Below, piece after piece: positions 1 through 8,849 of a stretch of DNA of 64,000 nucleotides (position 1 is its first letter; each line of letters opens with the position of its first letter). The notes beneath the pieces are model-generated. The model was not told the origin of the DNA. It ran no database searches and saw only the letters and a list, made by a program, of their open reading frames with translations. Source of the stretch: COMBO-56-21 sp963705355 (lineage in GTDB: Archaea; Thermoplasmatota; Thermoplasmata; UBA10834); contig OY970070.1 of assembly GCA_963705355.1 (NCBI GenBank), positions 124,001-188,000 on the forward strand, written 5' to 3'. A program made the translations under genes and the position numbers.

Positions 1-138
1 AACGGGATGCCCAGAGAGATGGTCCAAGAGTTGAGAGGGGACATTCGCTCAGATGCGATTGACATCTATTATCACATCGATGAGGAGCAGCTCAGGAGCG
101 AGTATCTCAGGTGCATCCCGAGACTTGGGACACGGTAG
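1..138 (+). CDS. C-terminal end of a tyrosine recombinase (integrase), 5' cut by window edge
   Basis: Frame 1 is open from the first base to a TAG at 136-138 and gives 45 residues ending in IDEEQLRSEYLRCIPRLGT. The segment SDAIDIYYHID, followed by a helix and a CIPRLG tail, resembles the C terminus of archaeal XerD-like phage integrases. One of the tandem tyrosines would be the DNA-cleaving nucleophile. The rest of the gene, including the Arg-His-Arg catalytic residues, lies outside the window. The gene sits beside an accessory island (TIR genes and the base-modification operon), so it may have mobilised that island. The family call rests on a short segment and is moderately sure. Confidence 0.6.
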   Translation, partial: NGMPREMVQELRGDIRSDAIDIYYHIDEEQLRSEYLRCIPRLGTR

Positions 139-150
139 TTCAGAGGGAGC

Positions 151-335
151 CGTGTGTGAACCGAGAAGACTGGCCATTTTTCAATCAGCGGGTTTTAGTA
201 CCGAGATAAAAACCTTTCCATTTCTTTCCCTAGTGAAAATCGAGTTCAGAGTCCACGCCATGTGAACCCGGATGTGTGGTCATTTCTCAATCATGGGATT
301 ATGGCACCGAGCTAACTCAGTTTCTCTCCTCACTT
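151..335 (+). repeat. R1 dispersed repeat, A-B pair
   Basis: The A subtype (151-230) contains GTGTGTGAAC, CTGGCC, CAATCAG, TACCGAGATAAAAACC and a pyrimidine-rich tail. The B subtype (260-335) contains ATGTGAACCCGG, TCAATCATGG, GGCACCGAGCTAA and another pyrimidine-rich tail. The same A-then-B arrangement occurs at 59840-60020 and 63091-63270. The remaining bases to 632 hold no gene I can support. Confidence 0.75.
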
Positions 336-632
336 ATAACATCCAATCAAGAATAGAAGAAGAGACTGCCAAGTATTCAAATGCGGGTTTGTGTGCCGAA
401 CCGGAGAACGACGGGAATCACCTCCGTGGAGGGCTTTGATTAAAGGGGCGTCCGATGTCTCTAGCCATGTCGGTATTTGTGAAGGAGTCATGATAAGACT
501 GGTGAGCATCGACGGCCTCCGGCAACACTTGATTGCATCACGCGCGTAGTCTTTCGTAAACGCTCCTAGCTTTACCACTTTCGTTGATCCCAACACCAAG
601 TTTTAACTTCTTAGACCCGATTCCCAGACATC

Positions 633-1757
633 ATGCCCAAGGAAAACGACTCAGAGTCCGAAGGCAAGCTGACTCGAGCGCCGAAGAGCAGACTTGGGAG
701 ACGTCCGTCTGAAGTATCGTTTCCTCGTGATACGCTGAAGAGGAGTCTCAAAGTTGCTGAATCTATTGAGAAGAACAACGCAGGCAAACCCTACAACAGG
801 CTCGATCTCGCCCAATCTGTGTCTCTCTCGCCTAGCAGTTACTCATTTCGAAGTCTACTGAGGTCGTCGATTCGCCATGGTCTCACAGAAGGCAGCGAGA
901 AGGCTGACAGGATACAGCTGACGGCGTTGGGCACATCTATCGTAAGCCCCGCTGAGGAAGGGGAAGTTGCGCGGGGGCTTCGAACGGCTTTACTGAAACC
1001 ACCTCTGTTTAAGAAGATACTTGATTACTACGACAAGAAGAGGATCCCCCCAGAGGAATTGTTCAAGAACGCCTTGAAGAGGGAGTTTGGTGTCCCTGTC
1101 GAAGACGTTGATGTGTGTTTTCAGATTTTGATGCAGAACTTGAAAGATTATGGACTGATTCAGAAGATCAAGGACAACGATTACCTGCAACTCGATAGGT
1201 TGAGTTCCGCGACTTCAGAGGGTGAAGAGGGAGTTCCTACCGAGGAATCCGAAGAAGAGAGAGCCGAAGTTCAAGTCAGAACAGAGGAAGAAGTGAGTCC
1301 CCCAGCGCCTACTCAGAAACCAAGAGATATTTTCGTAGCACATGGGAGAAACAAGAAACCGCTTGAGCAGCTCAAGACAATCCTTGCGCAATTCAAAGTA
1401 CCTTTCAAGGTTGCGATAGATGAACCACACAAAGGTCGGGCAATCAGCGCGAAGGTCTCTGAATTGATGCGGGCATGCGGGTCCGGCATTTTCATTTTCA
1501 CAGCAGACGAGGAAGCGACCGATGCTAATGGAAATCGACTGCTGAGGCCGAGCGACAATGTGGTTTTCGAGCTTGGAGCAGGCACTGTTCTCTATGGTGA
1601 CAAGATTGTTATACTCAGAGAGGAGGGTGTCTCCTTCGGCAGCGATTTCACGGACTACGGCCACATCACTTTTGAAAAGGACAGACTGGACGCGAAGGCG
1701 CTAGACCTCATCAGGGAGCTTATTGGCTTGGGGTTCCTTCAAGTGACACCGACGTAG
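633..1757 (+). CDS. DUF5343-like protein with C-terminal Pycsar/CBASS-type TIR domain
   Basis: This 374-aa protein has three parts. Residues about 35-195 resemble DUF5343, with repeated winged-helix-like segments such as LRTALLKPPLFKKILDYY. An acidic linker (about 196-230) follows. The C-terminal domain (about 232-374) begins DIFVAHGRNKKP and includes IFIFTADEEATD, NVVFELGAG and KIVILREEGV; these match the predicted nucleotide-binding TIR-like family PF10137, used as effectors in CBASS and Pycsar anti-phage systems. Such domains typically bind a signal nucleotide and deplete NAD+. No cyclase gene is next to it, so how it would be triggered is unknown. It lies 127 bp before a second TIR gene in the same direction. 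The domain call is firm and the defence role is inferred. Confidence 0.8.
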   Translation: MPKENDSESEGKLTRAPKSRLGRRPSEVSFPRDTLKRSLKVAESIEKNNAGKPYNRLDLAQSVSLSPSSYSFRSLLRSSIRHGLTEGSEKADRIQLTALGTSIVSPAEEGEVARGLRTALLKPPLFKKILDYYDKKRIPPEELFKNALKREFGVPVEDVDVCFQILMQNLKDYGLIQKIKDNDYLQLDRLSSATSEGEEGVPTEESEEERAEVQVRTEEEVSPPAPTQKPRDIFVAHGRNKKPLEQLKTILAQFKVPFKVAIDEPHKGRAISAKVSELMRACGSGIFIFTADEEATDANGNRLLRPSDNVVFELGAGTVLYGDKIVILREEGVSFGSDFTDYGHITFEKDRLDAKALDLIRELIGLGFLQVTPT

Positions 1758-1884
1758 TCAGCCATTCCTTACCCTGAGTCATGATTGAAGTTGAGACGTC
1801 TAGTCAATGCATTTCTCAGGTTCAAGTCCGAGATGGTAAGACTAATACCCGGTCCATGTATTCTGGAGTTGGGCAGGTGCAGCG

Positions 1885-2610
1885 GTGTTAAGGAAGAAGG
1901 ACCGGGAGAGTCTTGCTCCAAAGGTTTTCCTTAGCTATTCCTCTGGAGATGCCATGTTGGCGGGTCGTCTGAAGAGGTCCCTCGAGCAATACGGAGTGAG
2001 AGCCTTTCTTGCGCACGAAGACATTGTTCCAGGCGAGAAATGGACGAATGAAATCATAAGCGAGCTCAAATCGTGCGACATATTTGTCCCGATTCTGACG
2101 GCTAAGTCAAAGGTTTCAGTATACGTCAATCAGGAAATTGGTTTCGTGCTTGCTGGCAAGGCGAGAATCATACCTCTCAAGATAGATGTTGACCCCTTTG
2201 GTTTCATGTCAGAGACCCAGGGAATGAAACCCATCAGAACTACAATCCGAACTCGAGACGGTGTTAGCCAAGAGATAGACTCGAACTCTTCTGCATGGCT
2301 GATTGTGGAGAAGATCATGCAGGATCCTCAGCTCAGAGATGCGCTGAAACGCAGTGTAATTGACGATATGCACAATAGCAGAAGCTTCAAAGAAACCCGC
2401 TCTAGGACGCGAGTGCTGGAGTGTTTCAGCGAATTTGGCCAGAGGGAAGTTCGAGAACTCGCTAGAGCAGCAGCCAGCAATAGGCAGATTTTCGAGGAGG
2501 AGTACAAAGGGAAGAAGTTCTTGCAGGTATTCTTCAAGAATCACCGCAGATACCTAACTGATGACTTGGCATTGAGTCTCACTATGAAGGGTTTCCTCGA
2601 GGGGGAGTGA
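1885..2610 (+). CDS. TIR-domain protein (TIR_2 type)
   Basis: This 241-aa protein starts at a GTG, the first usable start in the frame. Residues about 12-125 form a TIR domain: VFLSYSSGDAMLAGRLKRSL (beta-A and helix A), AFLAHEDIVPGEKWTNEI (BB-loop region), CDIFVPILTAKS, and VNQEIGFVLAG, whose Glu fits the NADase catalytic position. The roughly 115-residue C-terminal half is helical and unassigned. It ends with a segment resembling a short winged helix (FLQVFFKNHRRYLTDDLALSLTMKGF, here quoted only to mark its position at about 210-237) . The gene follows the other TIR gene and converges on the minus-strand modification operon. A stand-alone abortive-infection role is likely but inferred. Confidence 0.78.
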   Translation: MLRKKDRESLAPKVFLSYSSGDAMLAGRLKRSLEQYGVRAFLAHEDIVPGEKWTNEIISELKSCDIFVPILTAKSKVSVYVNQEIGFVLAGKARIIPLKIDVDPFGFMSETQGMKPIRTTIRTRDGVSQEIDSNSSAWLIVEKIMQDPQLRDALKRSVIDDMHNSRSFKETRSRTRVLECFSEFGQREVRELARAAASNRQIFEEEYKGKKFLQVFFKNHRRYLTDDLALSLTMKGFLEGE

Positions 2611-2655
2611 ATGGGATTATCTCGTTCCTGAATGTAGGGAACGAGAGATGTTCCT

Positions 2656-2712
2656 TCCACATCCGGAGACACTGGATGCCCTTTAATCAATGGACTATTG
2701 CAGCGAGCTGGG
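2656..2712 (+). repeat. R1 repeat, degenerate B-type copy
   Basis: CACATCCGG, CACTGGAT, TTTAATCAATGGACTATTG and CAGCGAGCTGGG line up in order with the R1 B subtype. It lies between the convergent TIR gene and TGT-like gene, near the end of the operon. Divergence is high, so this copy is less sure than the others. Confidence 0.45.
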
Positions 2713-2824
2713 CAAAGGTACACTAGGGCCTTTTGAATCCGATTCGAGTCAAAGTGGAGACGAGCAGCGGCAGAGTTTGTATCCTATCGCATGCATGCCT
2801 GGAAACCTGATTCAGAATCAGTTG

Positions 2825-3853
2825 CTAGGCTCCTATTAGACCGTTTCTTTCCAGCGGTACCTTGTATCGGCTTTTGCCAAGAATCTCCTTGGCATAGGCC
2901 TCGTATTCACTGCCTCTCTTCAGCTTTCTTGTCAGATTGACTTCTTGCTGAAACACCCAAGCATTGTGTAATGCGCGGAGTCCGAAGCTTCTTCGTAGTC
3001 CTTTGAGCCCCTCTCTCCGACATGCCGGACACCTGCAGTTGTCAAGCAACTCCCTTTCGTGTCTACCAAGCTTCCTTTTGATGGCAGAGCGTTCGTTGGA
3101 CGTTATGTACCGATCTCCTATCCCTGGGAGTTGAATTGCCCCATAAGCCGCCTTTGTTCTCCATGCTGAGCTATCAATCGAATCAATACCAATCAAGAAC
3201 ATGAGATGCATTGTAATCGTGCTACCGACGCCAAACGTGTGAAGTCTAGCTTCCGGCAAACGCTGACGCACATAAGCCAGAATAGAAATCGCCTGAGTAA
3301 TACCCATGGCACCCTTGAGCTTGAACAATGAAGGAACTAGGCTGCCAATTCCGACTAGGTCGAATCTGCCACGGGTTTGAAGTCTCGAAATATACCAGCT
3401 AACTGACTCAATCGAATGTCCGTGAATTACTGGAACCATACTGGGGTTGTTGGTGGTCCTTAGCCTGAGCATTGCAGAAAGGTTCCGTAAACTCACATTC
3501 TGTCTGGAACGTTCTTGATATCTGCGAATCCCTGGTCGCAAGGGGTGGTCCAGCGCAACGCAGTACTCAGGATGACTTGCTTCGTAGAGATCCAGCACTT
3601 CCTCGAGGCCGAATCTTGGCTTGCGGTCTCGGAGAATGAGGTATCCACCAGAGTCCATCATTATTGAGCCTGAGAAACGTAGTGATTTGTGAATGCCATT
3701 TGCGGTGACTCGGTCAGTCCATGCCGGCGATTGAAGAATCTCTTGGGCATTGACCATCAGGTTCTCAATCCTAAAATGCTCCCATGGCCGCGGACTACCG
3801 TCTATGCTGTGTGTGAGCCAGAAGAGAGGACTACGATCTGTCACCAAGTGCAA
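2825..3853 (-). CDS. tRNA-guanine transglycosylase-like protein, DpdA-like (DNA base exchange candidate)
   Basis: This 342-aa protein has the TGT barrel signature: MMDSGGYLI (about 65-73, with the base-binding Asp), VALDHP (99-104), VPVIHGHS (140-147), VGIGSLVP (167-174), LHTFGVGST (204-212) and GIDSIDSSAW (222-231), where an Asp is expected as nucleophile. A CxCPxC cluster (273-278) could bind zinc. It lacks the PUA domain of archaeal tRNA-archaeosine TGTs. A short TGT without PUA, next to QueC and nuclease/ATPase genes, is the pattern of DpdA, which swaps guanine in DNA for preQ0. The start overlaps the upstream ArcS-like gene by 23 nt, so the two are probably translationally coupled. It is the last gene of the operon. 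Action on DNA rather than tRNA is inferred from context. Confidence 0.72.
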   Translation of the reverse strand: MHLVTDRSPLFWLTHSIDGSPRPWEHFRIENLMVNAQEILQSPAWTDRVTANGIHKSLRFSGSIMMDSGGYLILRDRKPRFGLEEVLDLYEASHPEYCVALDHPLRPGIRRYQERSRQNVSLRNLSAMLRLRTTNNPSMVPVIHGHSIESVSWYISRLQTRGRFDLVGIGSLVPSLFKLKGAMGITQAISILAYVRQRLPEARLHTFGVGSTITMHLMFLIGIDSIDSSAWRTKAAYGAIQLPGIGDRYITSNERSAIKRKLGRHERELLDNCRCPACRREGLKGLRRSFGLRALHNAWVFQQEVNLTRKLKRGSEYEAYAKEILGKSRYKVPLERNGLIGA

Positions 3854-4589
3854 CCTCCAGCGAAGATCTCAAGTGACATTGAGCCACAGGATGAGCAGGC
3901 CCATACATGTCCCAAGCAAAGGCGCCCCTGGATGTGACAAGAGATCGAATCTGTGCTCTATTCGGAACGAATCTGATTGGGACTCCAGAGACATCTGACG
4001 CAATCTCTAGAATCCTCCTATGAGTATGATCCCCCTTGAAGGCGAGAGAAGATGAGCAGTATCGAACGCACGCAATTAGGGTCGCAAAACGCCTTAGGTA
4101 ATTCCTCTCAAGAAACCTGCCTACTGCCTTCCCGATGATTTCTAGACACTGCCGGACAGTATCTGGGTCATAGTCTATTGAATTCCTCTCGCACCACCAT
4201 TGGAAAAGGCCCGGACAGTCATAGTTCCACTGCGTGTCATCATAGAATTCCTGGGGTACCAAGCCAAAAGGCTCTGACACTGTGGCCAGGTGGATTTTCC
4301 CTTTGCTTCCATTGATTTGATTCAGAGTCTCAAGTAGTATTCTATAGGATCTTGACTCCAGGTAGGGTTTTGTCGCCGTACACGGGAACAAAAGCAACAC
4401 CTCTCTCCTTGGCATAACGTATTTGGATTCGATGAAATCCAGCCAATCCCTTATTGTTGAATTGTTATTCAGGCCGTCTAATACATCTTCGGGACTACGC
4501 AAGACCAGCGCAGTTTCTCTTCTGCGTTCGCTCGCAGAATCAGAGAATGTCAATTTCGATTTCTCCTTTGTAGAACAAAGATTTCTCAC
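3831..4589 (-). CDS. Archaeosine synthase (ArcS)-like DUF5591-type protein
   Basis: This 252-aa protein contains FPCTATKPYLESRSY (about 68-82), close to the ArcS core signature PC-x3-KPY-x2-S-x2-H but with Tyr at the final His position. It also has VSEPFGLVPQEFY (104-116) and NYDCPG (122-127), like the ArcS region that handles the 7-cyano group. Genuine ArcS is larger, with a TGT-like domain and PUA; only the middle domain is present here, beside a separate TGT-like protein. A role in turning preQ0 in nucleic acid into an amidine, or another derivative, is inferred. The start is GTG; the ATG a few bases upstream is out of frame and closes at once. The gene begins 15 bp after the stop of the large ATPase. 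Confidence 0.68.
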   Translation of the reverse strand: MRNLCSTKEKSKLTFSDSASERRRETALVLRSPEDVLDGLNNNSTIRDWLDFIESKYVMPRREVLLLFPCTATKPYLESRSYRILLETLNQINGSKGKIHLATVSEPFGLVPQEFYDDTQWNYDCPGLFQWWCERNSIDYDPDTVRQCLEIIGKAVGRFLERNYLRRFATLIACVRYCSSSLAFKGDHTHRRILEIASDVSGVPIRFVPNRAQIRSLVTSRGAFAWDMYGPAHPVAQCHLRSSLEVALGDRS

Positions 4590-4604
4590 CTCATACTAGG
4601 ACAA

Positions 4605-7600
4605 TCATGGAATCAGGGCCACGCCCCCCTTAAGGAATCTCTTCTTTATCAGCCCTCTGAATACGCTGTCAACCTGGTCAGGGGACAGTGCAAGTTTTTT
4701 CTCCAGCTCTGAGTGCAAGTCTGAGAGTGGCAACCATCTGTTGCTGTCTTCTTTCAGGTGACCAAGTACTATTCCGAGAACGGAGGCCTCATCCTTGGTC
4801 AAGACTGGTGCAACAAGCGAATACATCAGTCTACGCGACCTCTGCATTGACGGGTCGTATTTCGATATCGGAGACCGCAATTCAAGCGGTTTGGTTCTTG
4901 AAAGGACCTTATCCAGACTCTCAAGTTCTTTCTCCAGAGCATCGCCAGATGCTAGAGTTTGTCTTTTTCGAGTTAGTGATACGAGGCGCCGAATGCTGGC
5001 TACAAATTCATCGATTTCAGATCGATAGTCAGTCCAAATCTCATTGACTCTCCCAGAAATAGCTTTCAGGTCCTGCTCGAGGACCGGGAGCTCTTTTTCG
5101 AAGATCCGAAGCACTTCCAGGATCTCTTTCGGGTCTTCCGACACTATCTTCGTTTTCAGCCCATCGTACTCTTCCTGGCGAGCGTCCAGACGTTCTCGCA
5201 GAGATAAGGTACCACTTTTCCACGGCTCGACGTCGAGTATTTCCTCCGCCCATTTGACTGACTCGCCCGCCTGGGCAAGCGCCGCAGAAAGGGAATTCTC
5301 GAAGCCATTTATGGTACTCAAATGGACAACGCATGAATGATAACCATCGAGGCCAGTCAGAATCTTGCCAGTTACGTTTTCGCAATACCTTTTCACATCC
5401 TGCAATCCGATTTTTCTTCGTTTTTCCAGCTGAATTCCTGCATATACGTCGAGGCTCTTGAGTCTCTTCAGGACCTCTGAAGTTAGAAGTGGATAGGGGG
5501 GATTGCCAATCGCATCGGCTTTTTCTCGAATTCGCTTGACCGAGTCATCGAGCCTTCGAAGATTCTCCTCGGCCAGGGTCAGTACCTTAAGATAGTTCAC
5601 CAGCTTCGATTGCACATCTTCATTGATTTCGACGATCCTTTTTGTCTTGAGATTGAATCCAAAGGATTCATCATCGCTCTTGTTGAAGAGGAAGCATGAT
5701 AATTCGCTCTCTTTGAGCCCTTTCTCGAGCTTCCGTAGATTCTGCAAGTCACTGTATCCATGGTGAATGGACACTGCGCGGTCCTTCAACCCCGAAATCT
5801 CAACGAACTCATCAACATTCTCTGGCTCAACCTCAATCTTGAACCATCGTCTAAGGTTCGAGCACAGATTCGTGAGTCTCTCCTCGAAATCGCTCACACT
5901 TTTCTCAATGCTGAGGATGTTGTCCTCAGCAATCTTTACGGCTCCCCTAACATGCGGCAGAATTTCATCAAGCATATGCCTTGAGAGGCTGAGTGCCAAA
6001 GATGCTTTTTGACGGGTTAGAAGGTCGTCCGTTGTCGAGTCTGGGCTCCTGACAGGAGCCGATAGAGAGATCGCAATATCAAGTGCCTCCTTCGGCATAA
6101 TCAGCCTTGATTCGCGCTCCTTGCGCACGAAAACATGACAATAGCCCCCGAGGCGCTTTGAATCGATTTGCCTTCTGAGCTCTTCCAAGGAAGTCTCCGC
6201 TTCTCTAGCGAGTTCGGTCTTGTCCCTGAGCGCAAAGAGTGTGTTTTTCTCATGCACTACGCCTTCGTATTCAAGGAGATTCAGGTACACATTGCGAAGC
6301 AGTTTCCGAGAACGAGAAGCGAGGATGAAATGCTCCTCCAGCTGATTCTCCGGCATTCCTTTCGTACTGCCAAGTATCTCGATGATCCTTTTTTCGATCG
6401 GATGCTGTAAAACATAAAGCGCCCCACTCTTGGGTCTGTATGCGAGGAATCCTGCTTCGACAAGATCTTCCGTCATGCTCTTGAACTTCTCCAGTCCTGA
6501 AATGTCTGGTATCAATCCCAGCCTCGAACTGTAGAACACAAACTTCAGCAATTCATCCCGATTCCTTGCTAGTGCGGTGTCGGGGGTAGCATCCGACCCT
6601 CTAAGGTTGAGATAGAATTTCAGTGAATCAGCTAGTTCTCTTGGTGGGAATTGTGTCCTTAAGTCGTCAATCACCTTTCCTCCCATGGCTTGTCTTTTGA
6701 GCCAAGTCTCAACCTTCTGAGGAATGGTTAGTTCCTTGTTGACGAGATTCTCAATCGCACTATTGTACAATTGCGATTCGATGCACTCCTTGTAGGACCT
6801 GCAAAGAACAGAGTCAATAATCACCCGCTTTGCGATAGCTGGATGAATCCGGATATAGAGCGTTGAGTCCGAGCCCGCCTCTCCAAGTTCTTTTGCTTTT
6901 CTACAACTGGCAGCCTCTTTGCTCATCTCCCCAGAGTATAAGACAATCGCCAGATGTAGGATTGGAGATGATCCCTTAGCTAGTTCATAGAGTCTGTCGA
7001 CGTGGCCGGCCTCAAGGTCTCCATTCGCCGAATAGAATAATGTGACAATTCGAGCTCCGCCAGAAAAACTCAACAATGTAAGGACAAAGTCCGGCCCCTT
7101 TCTTAGCACCGACACTTCATTGTCGTCAATCATTCCAATCAAATCCACAACTGCATTTGGCATATTCTCGTTGTAGAGATCAGAAAGATTTCTGTTGACT
7201 TCCCTCCATAGCTTGGCCCTGGTCTCTCGATTGTGGATATACTCTAGACCGGTCGGTACTGGAGTTGGAAAAACTCGCTGAAGAAGCTGTTCACTTGCTA
7301 GCACTTCCGACGGTCCTTCGGAGCACCTTCTTTCAACTATCTTGGCAAATTCAATGGCATCTTCGGGTGCAATTCCTTCAAAAATGGCCAATGCAGAATC
7401 AAGATCGGCTGGCACGCATACCCTTGACTTTAGAATGCGGTCTTCTCCATAATCGTACCATGTTAGTCTATCTTCAACCGCGGCAAGCGGCTCCTCGTAG
7501 TTACCCATCTTCAATATCGAACGGTCCTCCTCTTTTGCAACAAACTTGGACAGGGCCTGCACAAGGTCAGTGAAGTTCAGGCCTTCCTTCAGCGCCTTGA

Positions 7601-8849
7601 CCTTCAATACTGCGTGTTGGATTCCTTCTTCGCGTCTCAGCCTTTCGTTGATGAGGCCAATTGAACTCTTGAAATCACCATCAGACAAATGGATGCATGT
7701 CCTAACGTTTTCTTGGCTTATCGGCCCGAGGCTCCCTAGTAGAAGTCTCAGGAGGATCAATGGCCCCTTCTCAGAGCCAGAATGACCCACTATTCTGAAG
7801 AGTCTGTCAAGGGTCTCGGGCTCCAAGCACCTCGTCTGGCCACCGTATACGAATACGCGTTCCGACTGAAGGAATTCTAGAAGGGCCGTATGGTCTGCAA
7901 TTCGCATTTCCTCTTGGGAGACACGCAGAGACTGAAAGAAATGAGCAAACAAGCTGACCATGACACCAGGGTTGCTTTGGCCAACTCGCGCAAGTGAGCT
8001 GAAAATCCCGGCGCTCTCAACAGGAAGAAAGTCCAACTTGCCTTCATAGCTGTAGCGCATAAGTTCATCCAGGAATCTTGCTGCCTCTCCCTTGCTAATC
8101 TGGGTTATCTCGATTTGGCCAACTCTGCGACCCAGCCCTCCAAAGATCAGGCTCGTGTCTCCGTCTGCCTGTAGTCTGAAGAATGCATCTGGAGTGCATG
8201 AAAGCATGAAATGGACTCTGCCTTGGAATTCCCCAGATTCATGAAGCAACGACTCAGGGCTGAGACTCTTCTTCGATTCCGATGGGATTTGTGGTGGATT
8301 AAGGATCTCTTTGAGGCCCGATATCACCTCACTAAGTCTCACTCTTCCAAGCAGTTCCTCGAACTCATCAATGAAGAAAATAAGGCGTGAGTCCCCCTGA
8401 CATACGGCCTTGAGGCAATCACGGACGAACTGGAAAGAGTCAGAGTATCCATTTACGGAAGGAAAAGGGAGCTCAGGGCTTGTTGACTTGGTAGCCGAGA
8501 ACAGTGCCACCAGGAACCGTAAGGAGGATAAGGAAGTGTTGGAGATCGCTTCTTTTGCTTGGGGACTGTCATACGTGTTCGCCAGAGTCGAAGATGAGAC
8601 GAAAAAGGCCTTGTGATTGTATCTCTTGCACCATGGGGCAATGTGCCTACGGTATGCGTCTGTCTTTCCTTCTCCCCATTCTCCAAGCAAAACCCTCATT
8701 GAAGGGGCTCTCATCTTAGTGCACGACTCGAGCCAGTTCTCTATTTTCTTACCTACAATCTCGCGAGAAGGTATTCTCGTGGTTTCGAATCCTTCGAAGG
8801 TCACACCAGCCTCGTTAGGCAATCGTTTCGGCGGTCTCATCGTATTCAT
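4605..8849 (-). CDS. 1414-aa AAA+-like ATPase of the modification operon
   Basis: The N terminus carries a clear P-loop, LLGEWGEGKT (about 54-63), and Walker B, LIFFIDEFEELL (156-167). A later strand, VHFMLSCTPDAFF, is a plausible sensor I. This resembles the ORC/STAND-type AAA+ fold of large defence ATPases such as BrxC/PglY or DpdH, but I cannot place it in a named family. The remaining 1100 residues are mostly helical, with heptad-rich stretches between about 960 and 1330, and end in a winged-helix-like segment (about 1345-1414, with DQVDSVFRGLIKKRFLKGG). The start ATG overlaps the HerA stop by 4 nt (8846-8849), so the products are probably made together. A substrate-sensing or DNA-loading role is inferred. 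Confidence 0.7.
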   Translation of the reverse strand: MNTMRPPKRLPNEAGVTFEGFETTRIPSREIVGKKIENWLESCTKMRAPSMRVLLGEWGEGKTDAYRRHIAPWCKRYNHKAFFVSSSTLANTYDSPQAKEAISNTSLSSLRFLVALFSATKSTSPELPFPSVNGYSDSFQFVRDCLKAVCQGDSRLIFFIDEFEELLGRVRLSEVISGLKEILNPPQIPSESKKSLSPESLLHESGEFQGRVHFMLSCTPDAFFRLQADGDTSLIFGGLGRRVGQIEITQISKGEAARFLDELMRYSYEGKLDFLPVESAGIFSSLARVGQSNPGVMVSLFAHFFQSLRVSQEEMRIADHTALLEFLQSERVFVYGGQTRCLEPETLDRLFRIVGHSGSEKGPLILLRLLLGSLGPISQENVRTCIHLSDGDFKSSIGLINERLRREEGIQHAVLKVKALKEGLNFTDLVQALSKFVAKEEDRSILKMGNYEEPLAAVEDRLTWYDYGEDRILKSRVCVPADLDSALAIFEGIAPEDAIEFAKIVERRCSEGPSEVLASEQLLQRVFPTPVPTGLEYIHNRETRAKLWREVNRNLSDLYNENMPNAVVDLIGMIDDNEVSVLRKGPDFVLTLLSFSGGARIVTLFYSANGDLEAGHVDRLYELAKGSSPILHLAIVLYSGEMSKEAASCRKAKELGEAGSDSTLYIRIHPAIAKRVIIDSVLCRSYKECIESQLYNSAIENLVNKELTIPQKVETWLKRQAMGGKVIDDLRTQFPPRELADSLKFYLNLRGSDATPDTALARNRDELLKFVFYSSRLGLIPDISGLEKFKSMTEDLVEAGFLAYRPKSGALYVLQHPIEKRIIEILGSTKGMPENQLEEHFILASRSRKLLRNVYLNLLEYEGVVHEKNTLFALRDKTELAREAETSLEELRRQIDSKRLGGYCHVFVRKERESRLIMPKEALDIAISLSAPVRSPDSTTDDLLTRQKASLALSLSRHMLDEILPHVRGAVKIAEDNILSIEKSVSDFEERLTNLCSNLRRWFKIEVEPENVDEFVEISGLKDRAVSIHHGYSDLQNLRKLEKGLKESELSCFLFNKSDDESFGFNLKTKRIVEINEDVQSKLVNYLKVLTLAEENLRRLDDSVKRIREKADAIGNPPYPLLTSEVLKRLKSLDVYAGIQLEKRRKIGLQDVKRYCENVTGKILTGLDGYHSCVVHLSTINGFENSLSAALAQAGESVKWAEEILDVEPWKSGTLSLRERLDARQEEYDGLKTKIVSEDPKEILEVLRIFEKELPVLEQDLKAISGRVNEIWTDYRSEIDEFVASIRRLVSLTRKRQTLASGDALEKELESLDKVLSRTKPLELRSPISKYDPSMQRSRRLMYSLVAPVLTKDEASVLGIVLGHLKEDSNRWLPLSDLHSELEKKLALSPDQVDSVFRGLIKKRFLKGGVALIP

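Noticed and set aside
330..599. 89-codon minus-strand frame between the integrase tail and the first TIR gene
   Set aside because: Composition is Ser/Pro/Leu-rich without domain features, and it begins next to R1 sequence.
1215..1664. Long antisense frame inside the PCTIR gene
   Set aside because: It is a shadow of the plus-strand TIR gene, with no start context, domain or promoter of its own.
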